This document shows, in pieces, positions 16,897-27,600 of a stretch of DNA of 43,291 bases. The position numbers were made by a program, and so were the translations under genes. The DNA lies in contig JAGPVT010000138.1 in the NCBI GenBank assembly GCA_018066865.1, forward strand, positions 1-43,291, in the 5' to 3' direction. The notes below the pieces were generated by a model that saw only the letters and a program-made list of their open reading frames with translations, made no database searches and was not told the DNA's origin. Source of the DNA: Marinobacter sp. (lineage in GTDB: Bacteria; Pseudomonadota; Gammaproteobacteria; Pseudomonadales; Oleiphilaceae). Position 1 is the stretch's first letter, and each line of letters starts with the position of its first letter.

Positions 16897-18699
16897 TTAT
16901 TCTTCGCCGGTGTCTAACGTGTTGCCTTCAACCGCTTTTACCGGCTTGCGCAGGCGGATGTGCAGTTCGCGCAACTGCTTTTCATCCACTACACCCGGCG
17001 CCTGAGTCATCAGACAGGTTGCACTCTGGGTTTTCGGGAACGCGATCACATCGCGAATCGAGCTGGCGCCGGTCATCAGCATCAGCAGACGGTCCAGGCC
17101 GAAAGCCAAGCCGCCATGGGGCGGGCACCCGTACTTGAGCGCATCGAGCAGGAACCCGAACTTGGCGCGGGACTCTTCCTCACTAATGCCCAAAATACGG
17201 AACACTTCCTGCTGCATTTTGTCGCTGTGGATACGAATGGAACCGCCGCCCAGCTCAGTACCGTTAAGGACCATATCGTATGCGCGAGACAGAGCCGTTT
17301 CCGGATTCGCAGCCAGCTCTTCCGGGCTGCAGCTCGGCGCCGTAAACGGGTGATGGATGGCGGTGAGGCCGCCATCCGGCAGTACTTCAAACATCGGGAA
17401 ATCAACGACCCACATTGGAGCCCAATCGCAGGTCAACAAGTTCAGATCATGACCGACCCGGATACGCAATGCGCCAAGGGCTTCATTCACAACCGTGGTC
17501 TTGTCGGCGCCAAAGAACACGATATCGCCGTCCTCAGCTCCCGTGCGCTCAATAACGGCCATGGCGACGCCCTCACCCAGGAACTTGACGATGGGCGATT
17601 GCAGGCCTTCCACGCCTTTGGCCAGCTCGTTCACCTTGATGTAGGCAAGACCTTTGGCGCCGTAAATGCCCACAAATTTTGTGTACTCGTCAATCTGCTT
17701 GCGGCTCAGCTCACCGCCCTTGGGCACGCGCAGCGCAGCTACACGGCCTTTCGGATCATTGGCTGGCCCAGCGAATACCTTGAAATCAACGCCGGCGACC
17801 AGATCACCCACGTCCTGAAGCTCCAGCGGAATGCGCAGGTCCGGCTTGTCGCTGCCGAAACGATCCATGGCTTCAGCGTATGGCATACGCGGGAATGCTG
17901 GCAGCTCGACGTTCATAACGTCCTTAAACAGGGCGCGAATCATGTCCTCGTTCAGGCTCATCAGATCTTCTTCATTGATGAACGAGGCTTCGATGTCTAC
18001 CTGGGTAAACTCAGGCTGACGGTCTGCACGCAGATCTTCATCACGGAAGCACTTGGCAATCTGGTAGTAACGATCCACACCCGACACCATCAGCATTTGC
18101 TTGAACAGCTGGGGCGATTGCGGAAGCGCGAAGAAGGAACCCTCATGCGTGCGGCTCGGCACCAGGTAATCACGAGCGCCTTCCGGTGTTGCGCGGGTCA
18201 GGATAGGTGTTTCCACATCCATGAAGCCGTTGCTGTCGAGGTAGTTACGGATGTAGCTGGTCACCCGCGAACGGAAGCGCAGACGGTTCAGCATTTCCGG
18301 GCGGCGCAAATCAACGAAGCGATAGCGTAGACGCACGTCTTCGCCAACATCCACATGCTCGTCCAGCGGAAAAGGAGGCGTTGCGGCAGCGTTCAGAATG
18401 GTCACTTCCTTACCGAGCAGTTCAACCTGGCCTGTGGACATGTTGCTGTTTTCGGTGCCGGCGGGCCGGCGGCGGACCAATCCGGTGATTTTTACCACAA
18501 ACTCGCTGCGTACTTTTTCCGCGAGGGCAAAGCTTTCCTGGGTGTCCGGGTCTACCACGACTTGGGCAATACCGTCCCGATCGCGCAGATCCAGGAAGAT
18601 AACCCCACCATGGTCACGGCGGCGGTGTACCCATCCGCAAAGTGTAACTTCCTGATCAATGTGAGATTCGTTGATCCCACCGCAATAATGACTGCGCAT
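16897..18699 (-). CDS. aspS: Aspartyl-tRNA synthetase AspS, probably non-discriminating
   Basis: A 600-residue bacterial-type class II AspRS: N-terminal OB-fold anticodon-binding domain, catalytic core with motif 2 ([20 protein letters not shown]), a GAD insertion domain, and motif 3 ([12 protein letters not shown]). In the anticodon-binding domain the segment [16 protein letters not shown] has His where the discriminating E. coli enzyme has Leu. In Pseudomonas that His is linked to charging both tRNA-Asp and tRNA-Asn, so I infer a non-discriminating enzyme working with GatCAB. The leader upstream carries the palindromic element at 18747-18855. Confidence 0.96.
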   Translation of the reverse strand: MRSHYCGGINESHIDQEVTLCGWVHRRRDHGGVIFLDLRDRDGIAQVVVDPDTQESFALAEKVRSEFVVKITGLVRRRPAGTENSNMSTGQVELLGKEVTILNAAATPPFPLDEHVDVGEDVRLRYRFVDLRRPEMLNRLRFRSRVTSYIRNYLDSNGFMDVETPILTRATPEGARDYLVPSRTHEGSFFALPQSPQLFKQMLMVSGVDRYYQIAKCFRDEDLRADRQPEFTQVDIEASFINEEDLMSLNEDMIRALFKDVMNVELPAFPRMPYAEAMDRFGSDKPDLRIPLELQDVGDLVAGVDFKVFAGPANDPKGRVAALRVPKGGELSRKQIDEYTKFVGIYGAKGLAYIKVNELAKGVEGLQSPIVKFLGEGVAMAVIERTGAEDGDIVFFGADKTTVVNEALGALRIRVGHDLNLLTCDWAPMWVVDFPMFEVLPDGGLTAIHHPFTAPSCSPEELAANPETALSRAYDMVLNGTELGGGSIRIHSDKMQQEVFRILGISEEESRAKFGFLLDALKYGCPPHGGLAFGLDRLLMLMTGASSIRDVIAFPKTQSATCLMTQAPGVVDEKQLRELHIRLRKPVKAVEGNTLDTGEE

Positions 18700-18746
18700 A
18701 CCGGTTCCCGTAGTGTCTGATGTCTGAAGTTAATGATGATGTCTGG

Positions 18747-18855
18747 CAAGCAAGTGGGCAGGGCTTTCCGAAACCGTGCGGAGCCATGGATGGCGGAGCC
18801 GAGCGTACACGGACGTATTTACAGCGTGTTTCGGAAAGCCCTGCCCACTTGCTTG
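18747..18855. repeat. 109-bp palindromic element with perfect 28-bp arms
   Basis: Bases 18747-18774 are the exact reverse complement of 18828-18855 (28 of 28). The 53-bp centre contains two GGAGCC-type repeats and a smaller nested pair CCGTG/CACGG (18774-18778 and 18808-18812). The element sits between the aspS start and the fabR-like gene and would fold into a long hairpin in either transcript. It has no U-run, no transposase and no obvious target duplication. It looks like a dispersed intergenic repeat (REP/MITE-like), but no second copy was seen in this window. Confidence 0.8.
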
Positions 18856-18912
18856 TTACGCCAATCTGGCCTGCTCTCTAAATAGGCAGGAACCATACTG
18901 GAAAAGCGCACC

Positions 18913-18918
18913 ATTATA
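18913..18918 (-). promoter_or_regulatory. Candidate -10 box of the aspS promoter
   Basis: On the minus strand a perfect TATAAT lies at 18913-18918, with TGATTT as a poor -35 candidate 16 bases further upstream. Transcription would start near 18906, giving a leader of about 205 bases that contains the whole palindromic element. The same AT-rich patch could serve the divergent regulator gene. Confidence 0.35.
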
Positions 18919-19031
18919 AACATATCAGCGCGGGAAATCAGGCGTGTTTGCCCCGGAATAAAGGGGTTCTGGTGACTCCCGGCAGGCATATCGCTAGAAT
19001 GCTGCGTTCATTTGTCATTGGAGCCGCTACC

Positions 19032-19655
19032 TTGTCAACCAGAGCCGAGCAGAAACTTGTCACCCGGCGCACCCTGATGGACGCTGCGCTCGGCCAGTTG
19101 AGTGCAGACCGTGGTTTCGGAAGCCTGAGCCTGCGGGAAGTGGCGCGGGGGGCGGGAATCGCGCCAACGTCGTTTTATCGACATTTTGCAGATCTTGATG
19201 AGCTGGGATTAGTACTGGTCGACGAAGGCGGCGTCGCCCTGCGGCAGTTGATGCGCCAGGCGCGCAAGCGGATTGCCCGGGATGGCAGCGCCATCTCCAC
19301 TTCTGTCGAAACCTTCATGGAATATCTTGGCAACAACGCCAACGTGTTTCGCTTAATGCTTCGGGAACGTACCGGCGGCTCCAAACCCTTCCGGACGGCG
19401 ATTAAAGCCGAGATTGATCATTTCGTGACGGAGCTTGCTGACGACCTTCGGCGCTTTGCGGAAGAACAGCACAAGCCTTTGTCTGATGCACGGGTGGTTG
19501 CCGAGGCCATGGTTACGCTGGTTTTCAACCAGGGCGCGGACGCGCTGGATGCCACACCGAAAGAACGGGATGAGCTGAAAGCCAAACTGAAAACCGAACT
19601 CAGGATGATTCTGATCGGCTCCCAGATGATGGCCAAGCATGCGTCAATTCGGTAA
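19032..19655 (+). CDS. fabR: TetR-family fatty-acid regulator, FabR/DesT-like
   Basis: FabR-type repressors adjust unsaturated fatty acid synthesis (fabA/fabB or desaturase genes). The helix-turn-helix [20 protein letters not shown], followed by [21 protein letters not shown] and [19 protein letters not shown], closely matches E. coli FabR across its length. The open frame begins at 18948, but homology starts at STRAEQK; a TTG at 19032 with GGAG eight bases upstream gives this N-terminus and 207 residues, so I prefer it. An ATG at 18999 is the alternative. It is transcribed away from aspS and converges on the HIT gene. The symbol is by similarity; its target genes are not in the window. Confidence 0.85.
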   Translation: MSTRAEQKLVTRRTLMDAALGQLSADRGFGSLSLREVARGAGIAPTSFYRHFADLDELGLVLVDEGGVALRQLMRQARKRIARDGSAISTSVETFMEYLGNNANVFRLMLRERTGGSKPFRTAIKAEIDHFVTELADDLRRFAEEQHKPLSDARVVAEAMVTLVFNQGADALDATPKERDELKAKLKTELRMILIGSQMMAKHASIR

Positions 19656-19678
19656 TCGGCGCTAGCGAGCGGAATGAC

Positions 19679-20110
19679 TCAGGCGGCATCCAGTTTTGAC
19701 AGCACAGGCGCCAGAGACCGCTTGACCTCCGCCAGCCTGAATTCATCATAAGGAACTGGCGGCTGCTTACCCCACACCGGGCCAGGCCAGGCCGTATCAC
19801 CTTCAAAGCGGACGATGTGATGCAAGTGCAACTGGGGAACCATGTTTCCGAGTGCCGCCACGTTCATCTTGTCGCCGCCAAATGCTTCCATCATGCCACG
19901 ACTGAGCGCAGAGGATTCCTGCATCAACTGGTGTTGCTGCTCCGGGCTTAACTCATAGATTTCACGAATGCCGGCAAGTGCCGGCACCAGCAATACCCAA
20001 GGCCAGGTCTGATCGTTCATCAGCCGGATTTCGCACAGGCTGCTGCGGCCAAGGCTGATGGTGTCTGCAGTTAGCCGCTCGTGAAGCTTGTATTCCTGTC
20101 CGCGAGTCAT
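19679..20110 (-). CDS. HIT-domain nucleotide hydrolase family protein
   Basis: A 143-residue histidine-triad protein. HIT proteins hydrolyse or transfer nucleoside monophosphates from phosphoramidates, dinucleotides or nucleotide adducts. The active-site triad appears as LHLHHIVRF near the C-terminus, preceded by the conserved WPWVLLVPALAGIREIYEL segment. I start at the ATG at 20110 with AGGG seven bases upstream; a GTG at 20158 would overlap ugd and add 16 residues with no homology. It follows ugd by 22 bases. The natural substrate cannot be told. Confidence 0.85.
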   Translation of the reverse strand: MTRGQEYKLHERLTADTISLGRSSLCEIRLMNDQTWPWVLLVPALAGIREIYELSPEQQHQLMQESSALSRGMMEAFGGDKMNVAALGNMVPQLHLHHIVRFEGDTAWPGPVWGKQPPVPYDEFRLAEVKRSLAPVLSKLDAA

Positions 20111-20132
20111 CGTAGCGCCCTGCCCTGATTTA

Positions 20133-21473
20133 TCAGGAATGAAACTGGTTACGGCCACGCCCTATGGCGTAGTAAATCAGATCGTGACGCTCCAGCATTT
20201 CCGGCTCGTAAAGGTTACGGCCATCAAACACAACGGGCTCGCGCAACGCTGATGCAATCGTGGCAAAATCCGGTGAGCGGAACTCTTTCCACTCGGTGCA
20301 GATCGCCAGTACATCTGCGCCCCGAAGCGCCTGCTCTTTGGTGCCATACAGCGCCAGACCTTCATGGTCGCCGTAGATACGCTGGGTTTCTTCCATGGCT
20401 TCCGGATCAAACGCCTGAACGGTAGCGCCAGCTTTCCAGAGATCGTCCATCAACGTGCGGGCCGAGGCCTCGCGCATGTCGTCGGTATTTGGCTTGAACG
20501 CCAGCCCCCAGATTGCCACAACCTTGCCCTTCAGATCGCCGCCAAAATAGTGGCTGATCTTGTCGAACAGAACGTGCTTCTGGGCGTAGTTAACTGCCTC
20601 TACGGCATTCAGCAAACGCGCATCGTAACCGCAGTCGGCCGCCGTGCGCGCCAGTGCCTGCACATCTTTCGGGAAGCATGAGCCGCCATAACCGCAGCCC
20701 GGGTAGATAAAGTGGTAGCCAATGCGCGGGTCTGAACCTATGCCACGGCGTACCGCTTCTATATCAGCACCCAGGCGCTCGGACAGGTTCGCAATTTCGT
20801 TCATGAAGCTGATCTTGGTGGCCAGCATTGAATTGGCCGCGTACTTGGTCAGCTCCGCAGACCGGATATCCATAAAGATCATCCGATCGTGGTTGCGGTT
20901 GAACGGGTAGTACACTTCCCGTAGCACATCCGCCGCTTTATCGCTGTCGGTACCGATTATGATGCGATCCGGCTTCATGAAATCGTTGATCGCCGCCCCT
21001 TCTTTCAGGAATTCCGGGTTGGAGACCACATCAAACTCCAGCTCCAGGCCACGGCTGTCGAGCCGGGCCCGAACGGCCGCTTTGACCTTATCACCTGTTC
21101 CAACCGGCACTGTAGACTTGTCCACGATGACTTTGTAGTCATCCATGTACTGCCCAATGGACTTGGCTACTGCGGTTACATACTGCAGATCTGCCGAGCC
21201 GTCTTCGTCCGGCGGTGTACCCACTGCAATGAACTGAAGCGTGCCGTGCCGCACCGCCTCCTGCGCATCTGTGGTGAATGCCAGGCGCCCCGCTTCAACC
21301 GTGTGCTTTACAATGTCTTCAAGCCCGGGCTCATAAATAGGAATATGACCATTCTTCAGCTTGTCGATCTTTGCCTGATCAACGTCCATACAGAGTACCT
21401 CATGGCCAACATCAGCCAGGCAGGCTCCGGTAACAAGACCGACATAACCGGTACCAAAAATCGTTATTTTCAT
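20133..21473 (-). CDS. ugd: UDP-glucose 6-dehydrogenase
   Basis: Oxidises UDP-glucose to UDP-glucuronate with two NAD+, a precursor of capsule, exopolysaccharide or modified lipid A. The 446-residue protein has the NAD site [20 protein letters not shown], the substrate region [16 protein letters not shown], the catalytic cysteine in [14 protein letters not shown] and the C-terminal UDP-binding domain with [14 protein letters not shown]. It lies directly downstream of galE, forming a small nucleotide-sugar operon. Confidence 0.95.
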   Translation of the reverse strand: MKITIFGTGYVGLVTGACLADVGHEVLCMDVDQAKIDKLKNGHIPIYEPGLEDIVKHTVEAGRLAFTTDAQEAVRHGTLQFIAVGTPPDEDGSADLQYVTAVAKSIGQYMDDYKVIVDKSTVPVGTGDKVKAAVRARLDSRGLELEFDVVSNPEFLKEGAAINDFMKPDRIIIGTDSDKAADVLREVYYPFNRNHDRMIFMDIRSAELTKYAANSMLATKISFMNEIANLSERLGADIEAVRRGIGSDPRIGYHFIYPGCGYGGSCFPKDVQALARTAADCGYDARLLNAVEAVNYAQKHVLFDKISHYFGGDLKGKVVAIWGLAFKPNTDDMREASARTLMDDLWKAGATVQAFDPEAMEETQRIYGDHEGLALYGTKEQALRGADVLAICTEWKEFRSPDFATIASALREPVVFDGRNLYEPEMLERHDLIYYAIGRGRNQFHS

Positions 21474-21511
21474 CCGTTAAATCCCGATATCTCAAAGGTT
21501 TAAATATAGTC

Positions 21512-22507
21512 TTACTGGCCAGCTGCAGCTTTCTTCTTCTGCCAGATTGCTTCCCAGGCCAGCGCTGTGCCGACAATCGTTTCGAGATCGTCATAGGCAG
21601 GCTGCCAGCCCAGGGTCTTTTTAATGAGTGCATTGTCTGCCATCAACGCAGCCGGATCACCGGCACGGCGACCCACTTTGGTCACCGGAAAGTCGACACC
21701 GGATTGCCTGCGCACCACATCGATCACTTCGCTAACGGTGAAACCACGACCATAGCCGCAGTTCATGACTTTCGATTCACCGCCATTGGCCATATAGTCC
21801 AGAGCCATAACGTGGGCACTGGCGAGATCTTCTACATGAATGTAATCGCGGACACAGGTGCCGTCACTGGTGTCGTAATCCGTACCGAATATACTCATCC
21901 CGTCGCGCTGCCCGGTTACGCATTCACAGGCCACCTTGATCAGGTGAGTCGCTTCGGGTGTCGCCTGCCCCAGCAAACCGTCCGGGTTGGCGCCCGCCAC
22001 GTTGAAGTAACGCAGCACAACATAATTCAGGCCGGAAGCCGCGGCGAGATCCGTGACCATCCGCTCGCTCATCATCTTGGATGCACCGTAAGGATTGATC
22101 GGCGCAAGAGGAAGGTCTTCGGTAAGAACCGTCTGCTCCGGCATTCCATAAACCGCAGCAGTTGATGAAAACACCATGTACGGAACTTTGTACTTGTCGA
22201 CAGCCTTGAGCAAGTTCAGCGTATTGCGGGTGTTATTGCCGTAGTACTTGAGCGGGTTGGTAACAGACTCCGGAACTACAATATTGGCGGCAAAGTGCAA
22301 GACTGCATCAAACCGGTGACTGGAGAAAACCTGATCAATCTCGGCTTCGTTCGCCAGATCACCTATCACCAGCTCACCGGCTGTTACAGCCCAACGGTAA
22401 CCGGTCGAGAGGTTATCGAATACAACGATATCATGCCCGGCCTCTGCCAACTGGCGCACCACATGGCTGCCAATGTACCCGGCCCCGCCGGTCACTAGTA
22501 CTTTCAT
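21512..22507 (-). CDS. galE: UDP-glucose 4-epimerase GalE
   Basis: Interconverts UDP-glucose and UDP-galactose. This 331-residue extended short-chain dehydrogenase has the nucleotide motif TGGAGYIGSHVVRQL, the SSTAAVYG segment with the catalytic Ser/Thr, and the active-site YGASK (Tyr and Lys). DYDTSDGTCVRDYIHVEDLA is the typical substrate-binding signature. It is preceded by tadA (six bases) and followed by ugd (38 bases), feeding envelope or exopolysaccharide synthesis. Confidence 0.95.
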   Translation of the reverse strand: MKVLVTGGAGYIGSHVVRQLAEAGHDIVVFDNLSTGYRWAVTAGELVIGDLANEAEIDQVFSSHRFDAVLHFAANIVVPESVTNPLKYYGNNTRNTLNLLKAVDKYKVPYMVFSSTAAVYGMPEQTVLTEDLPLAPINPYGASKMMSERMVTDLAAASGLNYVVLRYFNVAGANPDGLLGQATPEATHLIKVACECVTGQRDGMSIFGTDYDTSDGTCVRDYIHVEDLASAHVMALDYMANGGESKVMNCGYGRGFTVSEVIDVVRRQSGVDFPVTKVGRRAGDPAALMADNALIKKTLGWQPAYDDLETIVGTALAWEAIWQKKKAAAGQ

Positions 22508-22513
22508 GCAGAA

Positions 22514-23017
22514 CTACTCCTTCCCTGAATTCTGTTTGCGCCGCTGCCGGATTTCTGCCCGCCGGCGGCTGAAAAAATCACTGATAATCTGGCTGCAATC
22601 ATTCTGCAGGATGCCACCCACTACTTCTACTTGCCAGTTCAGGTGGGGTTCATCCAGTGTGCGCCGAGCCGATTCAACTGCACCCGCCTTGGGTTCGCAT
22701 GCACCGTAAACAAGGCGACTGATACGGCTGTGCACAATGGCGCCAACGCACATGGTGCAGGGCTCCAGAGTGACGTAAAGGGTTGCTCCTGTCAGCCGGT
22801 AATTCCCTGCCCTCGCCGCCGCATCACGCAGCGCGCATATCTCAGCGTGGGCGGTGGGGTCACATCCGGTAATTGGCACATTAAAACCTGTACCCAGCTC
22901 TTTGCCATCGCGGACGACAACTGCGCCGACCGGGACCTCACCCAAGGAAGCCCCGCGAGCTGCCAGTGTAAGTGCCCTGGCCATCCAGTAATCGTCAATG
23001 TTCTGTAAATCCTGCAT
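22514..23017 (-). CDS. tadA: tRNA-specific adenosine deaminase TadA
   Basis: Deaminates A34 to inosine in tRNA-Arg(ACG). The 167-residue zinc enzyme has the catalytic HAEICALRDA (His ligand and Glu proton shuttle) and the second zinc motif PCTMCVGAIVHSRI. The C-terminal arginine/lysine-rich tail (FFSRRRAEIRQRRKQ) is typical for RNA contact. The 184 bases upstream (23018-23201) contain an inexact GGGCGA/TCGCCC stem but no convincing terminator. Confidence 0.94.
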   Translation of the reverse strand: MQDLQNIDDYWMARALTLAARGASLGEVPVGAVVVRDGKELGTGFNVPITGCDPTAHAEICALRDAAARAGNYRLTGATLYVTLEPCTMCVGAIVHSRISRLVYGACEPKAGAVESARRTLDEPHLNWQVEVVGGILQNDCSQIISDFFSRRRAEIRQRRKQNSGKE

Positions 23018-23201
23018 AAACGCGACTCTGCTGATAGCGCCCTACACAAATACGACACTGGGTACACCAAGAAGCGCCACGAAAATACCATTGTTCGCTT
23101 TTTTTACCAAGCAGTCGGCATGGGCGACGGGCTGGTTTTTCGCCCGGATATCTGTCAGCACGACGCTAATTTTTTGAGGGCACTTGATCGGTCTTTAGTG
23201 C

Positions 23202-23810
23202 TCAGCAAATAAGCGGCACGAAACGAAAGCCAGGGAAATTGCTCTGTTCAATGCTGCCATCCTCGCGCTTAAAGATCACAACCATGTCGTTCTGGACGGG
23301 GATTACCATGATGCCGCTGGGATTTAGCTGCAGGATCAATTCTTGAGGGAGTTCTTCTGCGGCGGCCGATACCAGAATCTTGTCAAACGTCTGCCCCGGA
23401 ATGCCGAGAGCCTCGCCAGCTATCTGCAGCTTGGTATTAGCAAACCGGTATTTTTCGAGGTTACGTCGGGCCAGATCCAGAAGCTCGGGAACGAGCTCAA
23501 CCCCCGTCACAAAGCCCGACCTGGCCGTTTGAGCCAGAAGCGCCGTGCTCCAACCCGAACCACAGCCGATGTCCAGAATACGGTCGTTTTCTTCAAGTTC
23601 CAGTCGCTCCAGCATAAAAGCGACGGTGTAGGGTTGGGAGATCGTTTGTCCCGCACCGATGGCAAGAGGATGATCCTCGTAAGCCTCATCGTGCAAGCTT
23701 GGGCTCACAAAATCTTTACGGTCAATCGTATTAAAGCTCTCGATAAGCAGCGCAGACTTGAGCACCCCGCGCTGCTGCAGATAGTGAGAGAGTTCGTAAT
23801 GGCTATTCAT
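23202..23810 (-). CDS. Protein-L-isoaspartate O-methyltransferase family protein
   Basis: A 202-residue Pcm-family SAM methyltransferase. The SAM-binding motif I is ILDIGCGSGWSTALLA; upstream are IDRKDFVSPSLHDEAYEDHPLAIGAGQTISQPYTVAF-type blocks (residues 29-67) diagnostic of the family. Classic Pcm repairs isoaspartyl residues. Here the post-II region reads VSAAAEELPQELILQLNPSG rather than the usual TAA-PEIP form, so a diverged substrate is possible. The gene stands alone between tadA and the efflux operon; no surE or nlpD neighbour as with classic pcm. Confidence 0.85.
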   Translation of the reverse strand: MNSHYELSHYLQQRGVLKSALLIESFNTIDRKDFVSPSLHDEAYEDHPLAIGAGQTISQPYTVAFMLERLELEENDRILDIGCGSGWSTALLAQTARSGFVTGVELVPELLDLARRNLEKYRFANTKLQIAGEALGIPGQTFDKILVSAAAEELPQELILQLNPSGIMVIPVQNDMVVIFKREDGSIEQSNFPGFRFVPLIC

Positions 23811-23967
23811 TTCTCGCTCCAGTATCGCACCACTTTATGATAGGGCGACTTCAGAGGAAAATCTCGGTTGTCCGCCCATTTTTAGCGGGAAAAGGCCCAG
23901 CATTGCCCAGTGCTCCTTCTGGCTAACACAATCACAACAAGGACCGTAGAAATTCGGCGTGACATAA

Positions 23968-24609
23968 TTACTCATCTCGTTTGGCAGTACCTGTACAGGC
24001 AATTCCGCGCCGGTATATGGCAAACACCCCTGGCGCGTCCCGGCGCATCTGATCCATGTCGCCCGAAATCAAAGACTGCATGACCAAGCCCTGAATGGTG
24101 CCAATAAACAGCGTGGCAGCCGCCTGATTATCTAGCTCATGGGGAAGTTCACCACGGGATTTCGCCGTCTTGATAAGCTCATTCAGGAGCTCCGCGTACT
24201 GTTTGAGCAACGCACGCGCCAGGCTCTTTGCCTGTGTCGCCTTTGCGCCCTGAAGCTCACCGAACAACATGCGCGGCGCCCCGGGGTGCTCGGAAACAAA
24301 AGCAATATGGGCCAGAAACATGGCCTGCATTGCCTCAAGGGGTGAGTCGAGCCCTTCTGCCGCTTTCTCGATCCGCGACATCAGACGCTCGGCCACCCAT
24401 TTCATGACCGCCTGCCATATCGCTTCTTTATTCGGAAAGTGCCGGAACAGTGCCCCTTGAGTCAGCTTCATATGTTTGGCGATGGCCGCCGTGGTTATGT
24501 CGCTCGGGTTTGTCGTCGCGGCAAGGTCAATCACTGCTTCAACAGTGACATTTCGACGCTCCTCAGCCGGAAGATTCTTTTGCCTGATCTTTTCCATACG
24601 CCCTCTCAT
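23968..24609 (-). CDS. TetR/AcrR-family regulator of the adjacent efflux operon
   Basis: A 213-residue TetR-family repressor with helix-turn-helix ITTAAIAKHMKLTQGALFRHF followed by NKEAIWQAVMKWV. The ligand-binding half has LEAMQAMFLAHIAFVSEHPGAPRMLF. It lies 12 bases downstream of the RND permease gene and on the same strand, so it is the last gene of the efflux operon and probably autoregulates it through the palindrome at 29118-29143. The start is ATG at 24609 or the ATG at 24597, which has GAGAGGG just upstream. The inducer is unknown. Confidence 0.88.
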   Translation of the reverse strand: MRGRMEKIRQKNLPAEERRNVTVEAVIDLAATTNPSDITTAAIAKHMKLTQGALFRHFPNKEAIWQAVMKWVAERLMSRIEKAAEGLDSPLEAMQAMFLAHIAFVSEHPGAPRMLFGELQGAKATQAKSLARALLKQYAELLNELIKTAKSRGELPHELDNQAAATLFIGTIQGLVMQSLISGDMDQMRRDAPGVFAIYRRGIACTGTAKRDE

Positions 24610-24621
24610 AAACGTTAAAAA

Positions 24622-27600
24622 CTATTCGGCCTCAGCTGGCTCAACGCGAGTCCAGCCCCAGTCATCAAATAACACATATACCGCCGGGATCATGACCAGC
24701 ACCAGCACGGTCGTTGCCAGCAGACCGAACACCACCGAAATCACCAGGGGCTTGATGGCCGCTGATTGCACGCTGGTTTCGGCCAGCAAGGGCAGCAACC
24801 CGGCGATGGTGGTGGTGGAAGTAATAAGAATGGCCCGAAGCCGGTCGCGACTGGCCCGCCCTGCCGCAACAATTGCACTCATGCCCTTGTTGCGATTTTC
24901 CTTGATGAACTGAACCAGCAGGATGGAATCATTCACTACGATACCTGCCAGAGAGGCGGCACCGATCATCGATGGCATGGAGATGTACCAGCCCAGCAGC
25001 ACATGCCCCCAAAGTGCTCCGACAAAGGCCAACGGAATCGCCAGCATAACGATAAACGGCTCTGCATAACTGCGAAACTGGAATGACAGAATCACAAACA
25101 CACCCAGCAGACCAATCATCAACCCACGCGCGATGGAGCCGCCGGTTTCAGCGGAACGGGCCACCTGGCCTTCAAAACTGACCGTAACATTCGGGTGGCG
25201 TTGCTCAAACTCCGCCAGCCATTTGCTGCGCATATCGCTGACGACCGACTGGGCGCTCGCCTTGCGTGCATCCACATTCGCCTGAACCGTTACGGTGCGC
25301 TGGCCACCAACGCGGGTGATCATGGCCCAATCGCGCTGGTCGTGCATATCGACCACAACTTCCAACGGCATCTGACGCCCATCGGGCATCAAAATGGTCT
25401 GGTCGGCAAGATCATCGAGGCTGGATCTGTCGCGCTCAGCCTGGCGCACCAGTATTTCCACATCGCGCTGGTCTATGCGCTGCGTATCGGCGATTTCCCC
25501 AAGGAAGGCCGCGCGCAACTGGGCGGCGACCATTTCCGCTGTTAATCCGGATGCCAATGCGCCGTCCGTCAGTGTAAAGGTTCGCTGTGGTTTACCAGGG
25601 CGCAGATCGTCGATGATGTTATAAACGGCCTCATAACCGGCCAGGTGATCGCTCACGTCCAGCGCGGTTGCCTTGAGATCTTCCAGATTCGCCCCCTGCA
25701 GTCGCACTTCAATGGGTATGCCGGCAGGGCCGAAGCCCGGTTCCTGAATAATCAAACTGGAAAGCCCGGGGATATCGCCAATCTGTTCACGCCAGGCAAC
25801 CGTCAACTCATCCAGAGTCATGGTTCGAATTTCGGCACTTAGCAGATCGACCATCACCGTAGCAACGTGGGCGCCCGCCTCTTGCGCGCTGGGGTTGTAA
25901 TTGAAGCGCACCTGAATGGCGTTGACCAATCCAGACTCATCGGGTTGTTTCGGCGTCAAAACATCATTCAGATGCCACATGGCGTCTGCAATCTGCGCGG
26001 CGGCCAACTCTGTGCGCGCCAGGGGGGTGCCCTGGGGCAGCAGAAGCCGGGCTTCCAGGGTATCGCCGTCAAGATCTGGCATGGCTTCTGTACTGACATG
26101 GCCGCCGGCCATAAAACCCGCCGTGCCCAGCAATATGAGCAATACTGCACCCAACACGGCATAGCGCCAGCTCACCGCCCTGTCTGCGAGCCTGCCAACA
26201 CGCTCCTGAAACACGCCAAAATGGCGGTCAAAGGCGGTGCGAAAACGGGACTGTGTGTCTGCCTGCAACGATGAAACACTGCCCTTGAGATGATGCGGCA
26301 GGATCCAGAGTGCTTCGATAAGGCTCGCGAAGAGCGCCGCTATCAACACCACCGGCAACACTTCCAGCACGGCACCCAGCTCGCCGGCGAGAAACGCCAG
26401 AGGCGCAAACACCCATACGGTTGTCAGGAAAGACGACACCACGCCCGGCAACACCTGTCGTGTGCCCTCAACCACGGCATCCAGGGGCGAAGCACCCTTA
26501 CTGGCTTGAACCGCGATGTTATCGACTATCACGACGGCATCATCCATAACAATACCAATCGCCATCAGTAGCGCCACCAGGGTGATCATGTTCAAAGACA
26601 AACCACTGAGGCTCATCACAAAAAAAGCGCCCGCAAATGCTACCGGCAGGCCGAGTACAGCCCAAAGTGCGAGGCGTGGGCGGAAGAACAGCCCCATCAC
26701 CACGATCAGCAAAGCCAGCCCAGCGATACCGTTACTCACCAGCATTTCCAGCCGATCGCGTACGATGCTGGTCATATTCTGCGTCAATGTCAGTTGCAAT
26801 GGCCCGTCGATACGCTGACGTTCAGCGTCTATTAATGTCGTCAGCTCCTCCAGCACATTCAACGAGTCATCACGAAGTGTTTTGCTGACTTCCAGTACGA
26901 CCGCACGCTGGTTATTGAAATAGATTTGCGCCTCGGGTTGCTCGCCGGTTTCCCGCAGCGTTGCGATCTGGCCGAGGGTAAGCTCGCCTCCGCCGCTGCC
27001 CGAAACCACCACCAAGTCCGCAAGTTCCTGCAGGCTGCGCCGCTGGTCGGTAAAACGCAGTAAAATATCCCGTTCCGGAGTTTCCAGGGTGCCCAGCGGC
27101 ACATCGATGCTCTGTTGCCTGAGCCGCAACGCCAGATCGCCGGCGGACAAGCCATATTGGGCCAGCACGGCCCGCGATACCTCGACCTGCCACTGACGCT
27201 GGGAAAGCCCCTGCAGAGCTACTTGGGCGACGCCGGGAAGCGCCATGATGCGCTCTTCCAACTGCAGCGCGTAGTCTTCGAGCCGGTTCGGTGCCATGTC
27301 GCCATACACGGCCACCGCAGCCACCAAATCACTTCGGTTCAGCTCCCGCACCACAGGTCTTTCGGCCCGCGCCGGCAAGTCGGTGAGTGCATTGACCTCG
27401 GTATCGATGTCATTCAGAAAGCGGATGGAATCCCCGGCGGCCTCCATAGAGACCGTGGCGCGGGCGAGATTGTCCTGTGCAACACACTCTATTTCGTCGA
27501 GATAATCAACACCTTTGACCGCATCGTACAAACGCCGACAGACTGCATCTTCAACGTCGGCGGCACTGGCTCCGCGATACACAACATCGATGCTGACTTC

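Noticed and set aside
18801..18820. FabR-type operator inside the palindromic element (AGCGTACA half)
   Set aside because: Only one half resembles the recalled FabR site; the other half does not match and the repeat symmetry is centred elsewhere.
23100..23165. Intrinsic terminator after the Pcm-like gene
   Set aside because: A GGGCGA/TCGCCC stem with a 12-base loop is present but is not followed by a T-run in the minus-strand direction.
23835..23975. Small minus-strand ORF of 46 codons with a CCDC cluster after the tetR gene
   Set aside because: It starts inside the tetR 3' end, has only a weak ribosome site and I recognise no relative; conservation would be needed to call it a gene.
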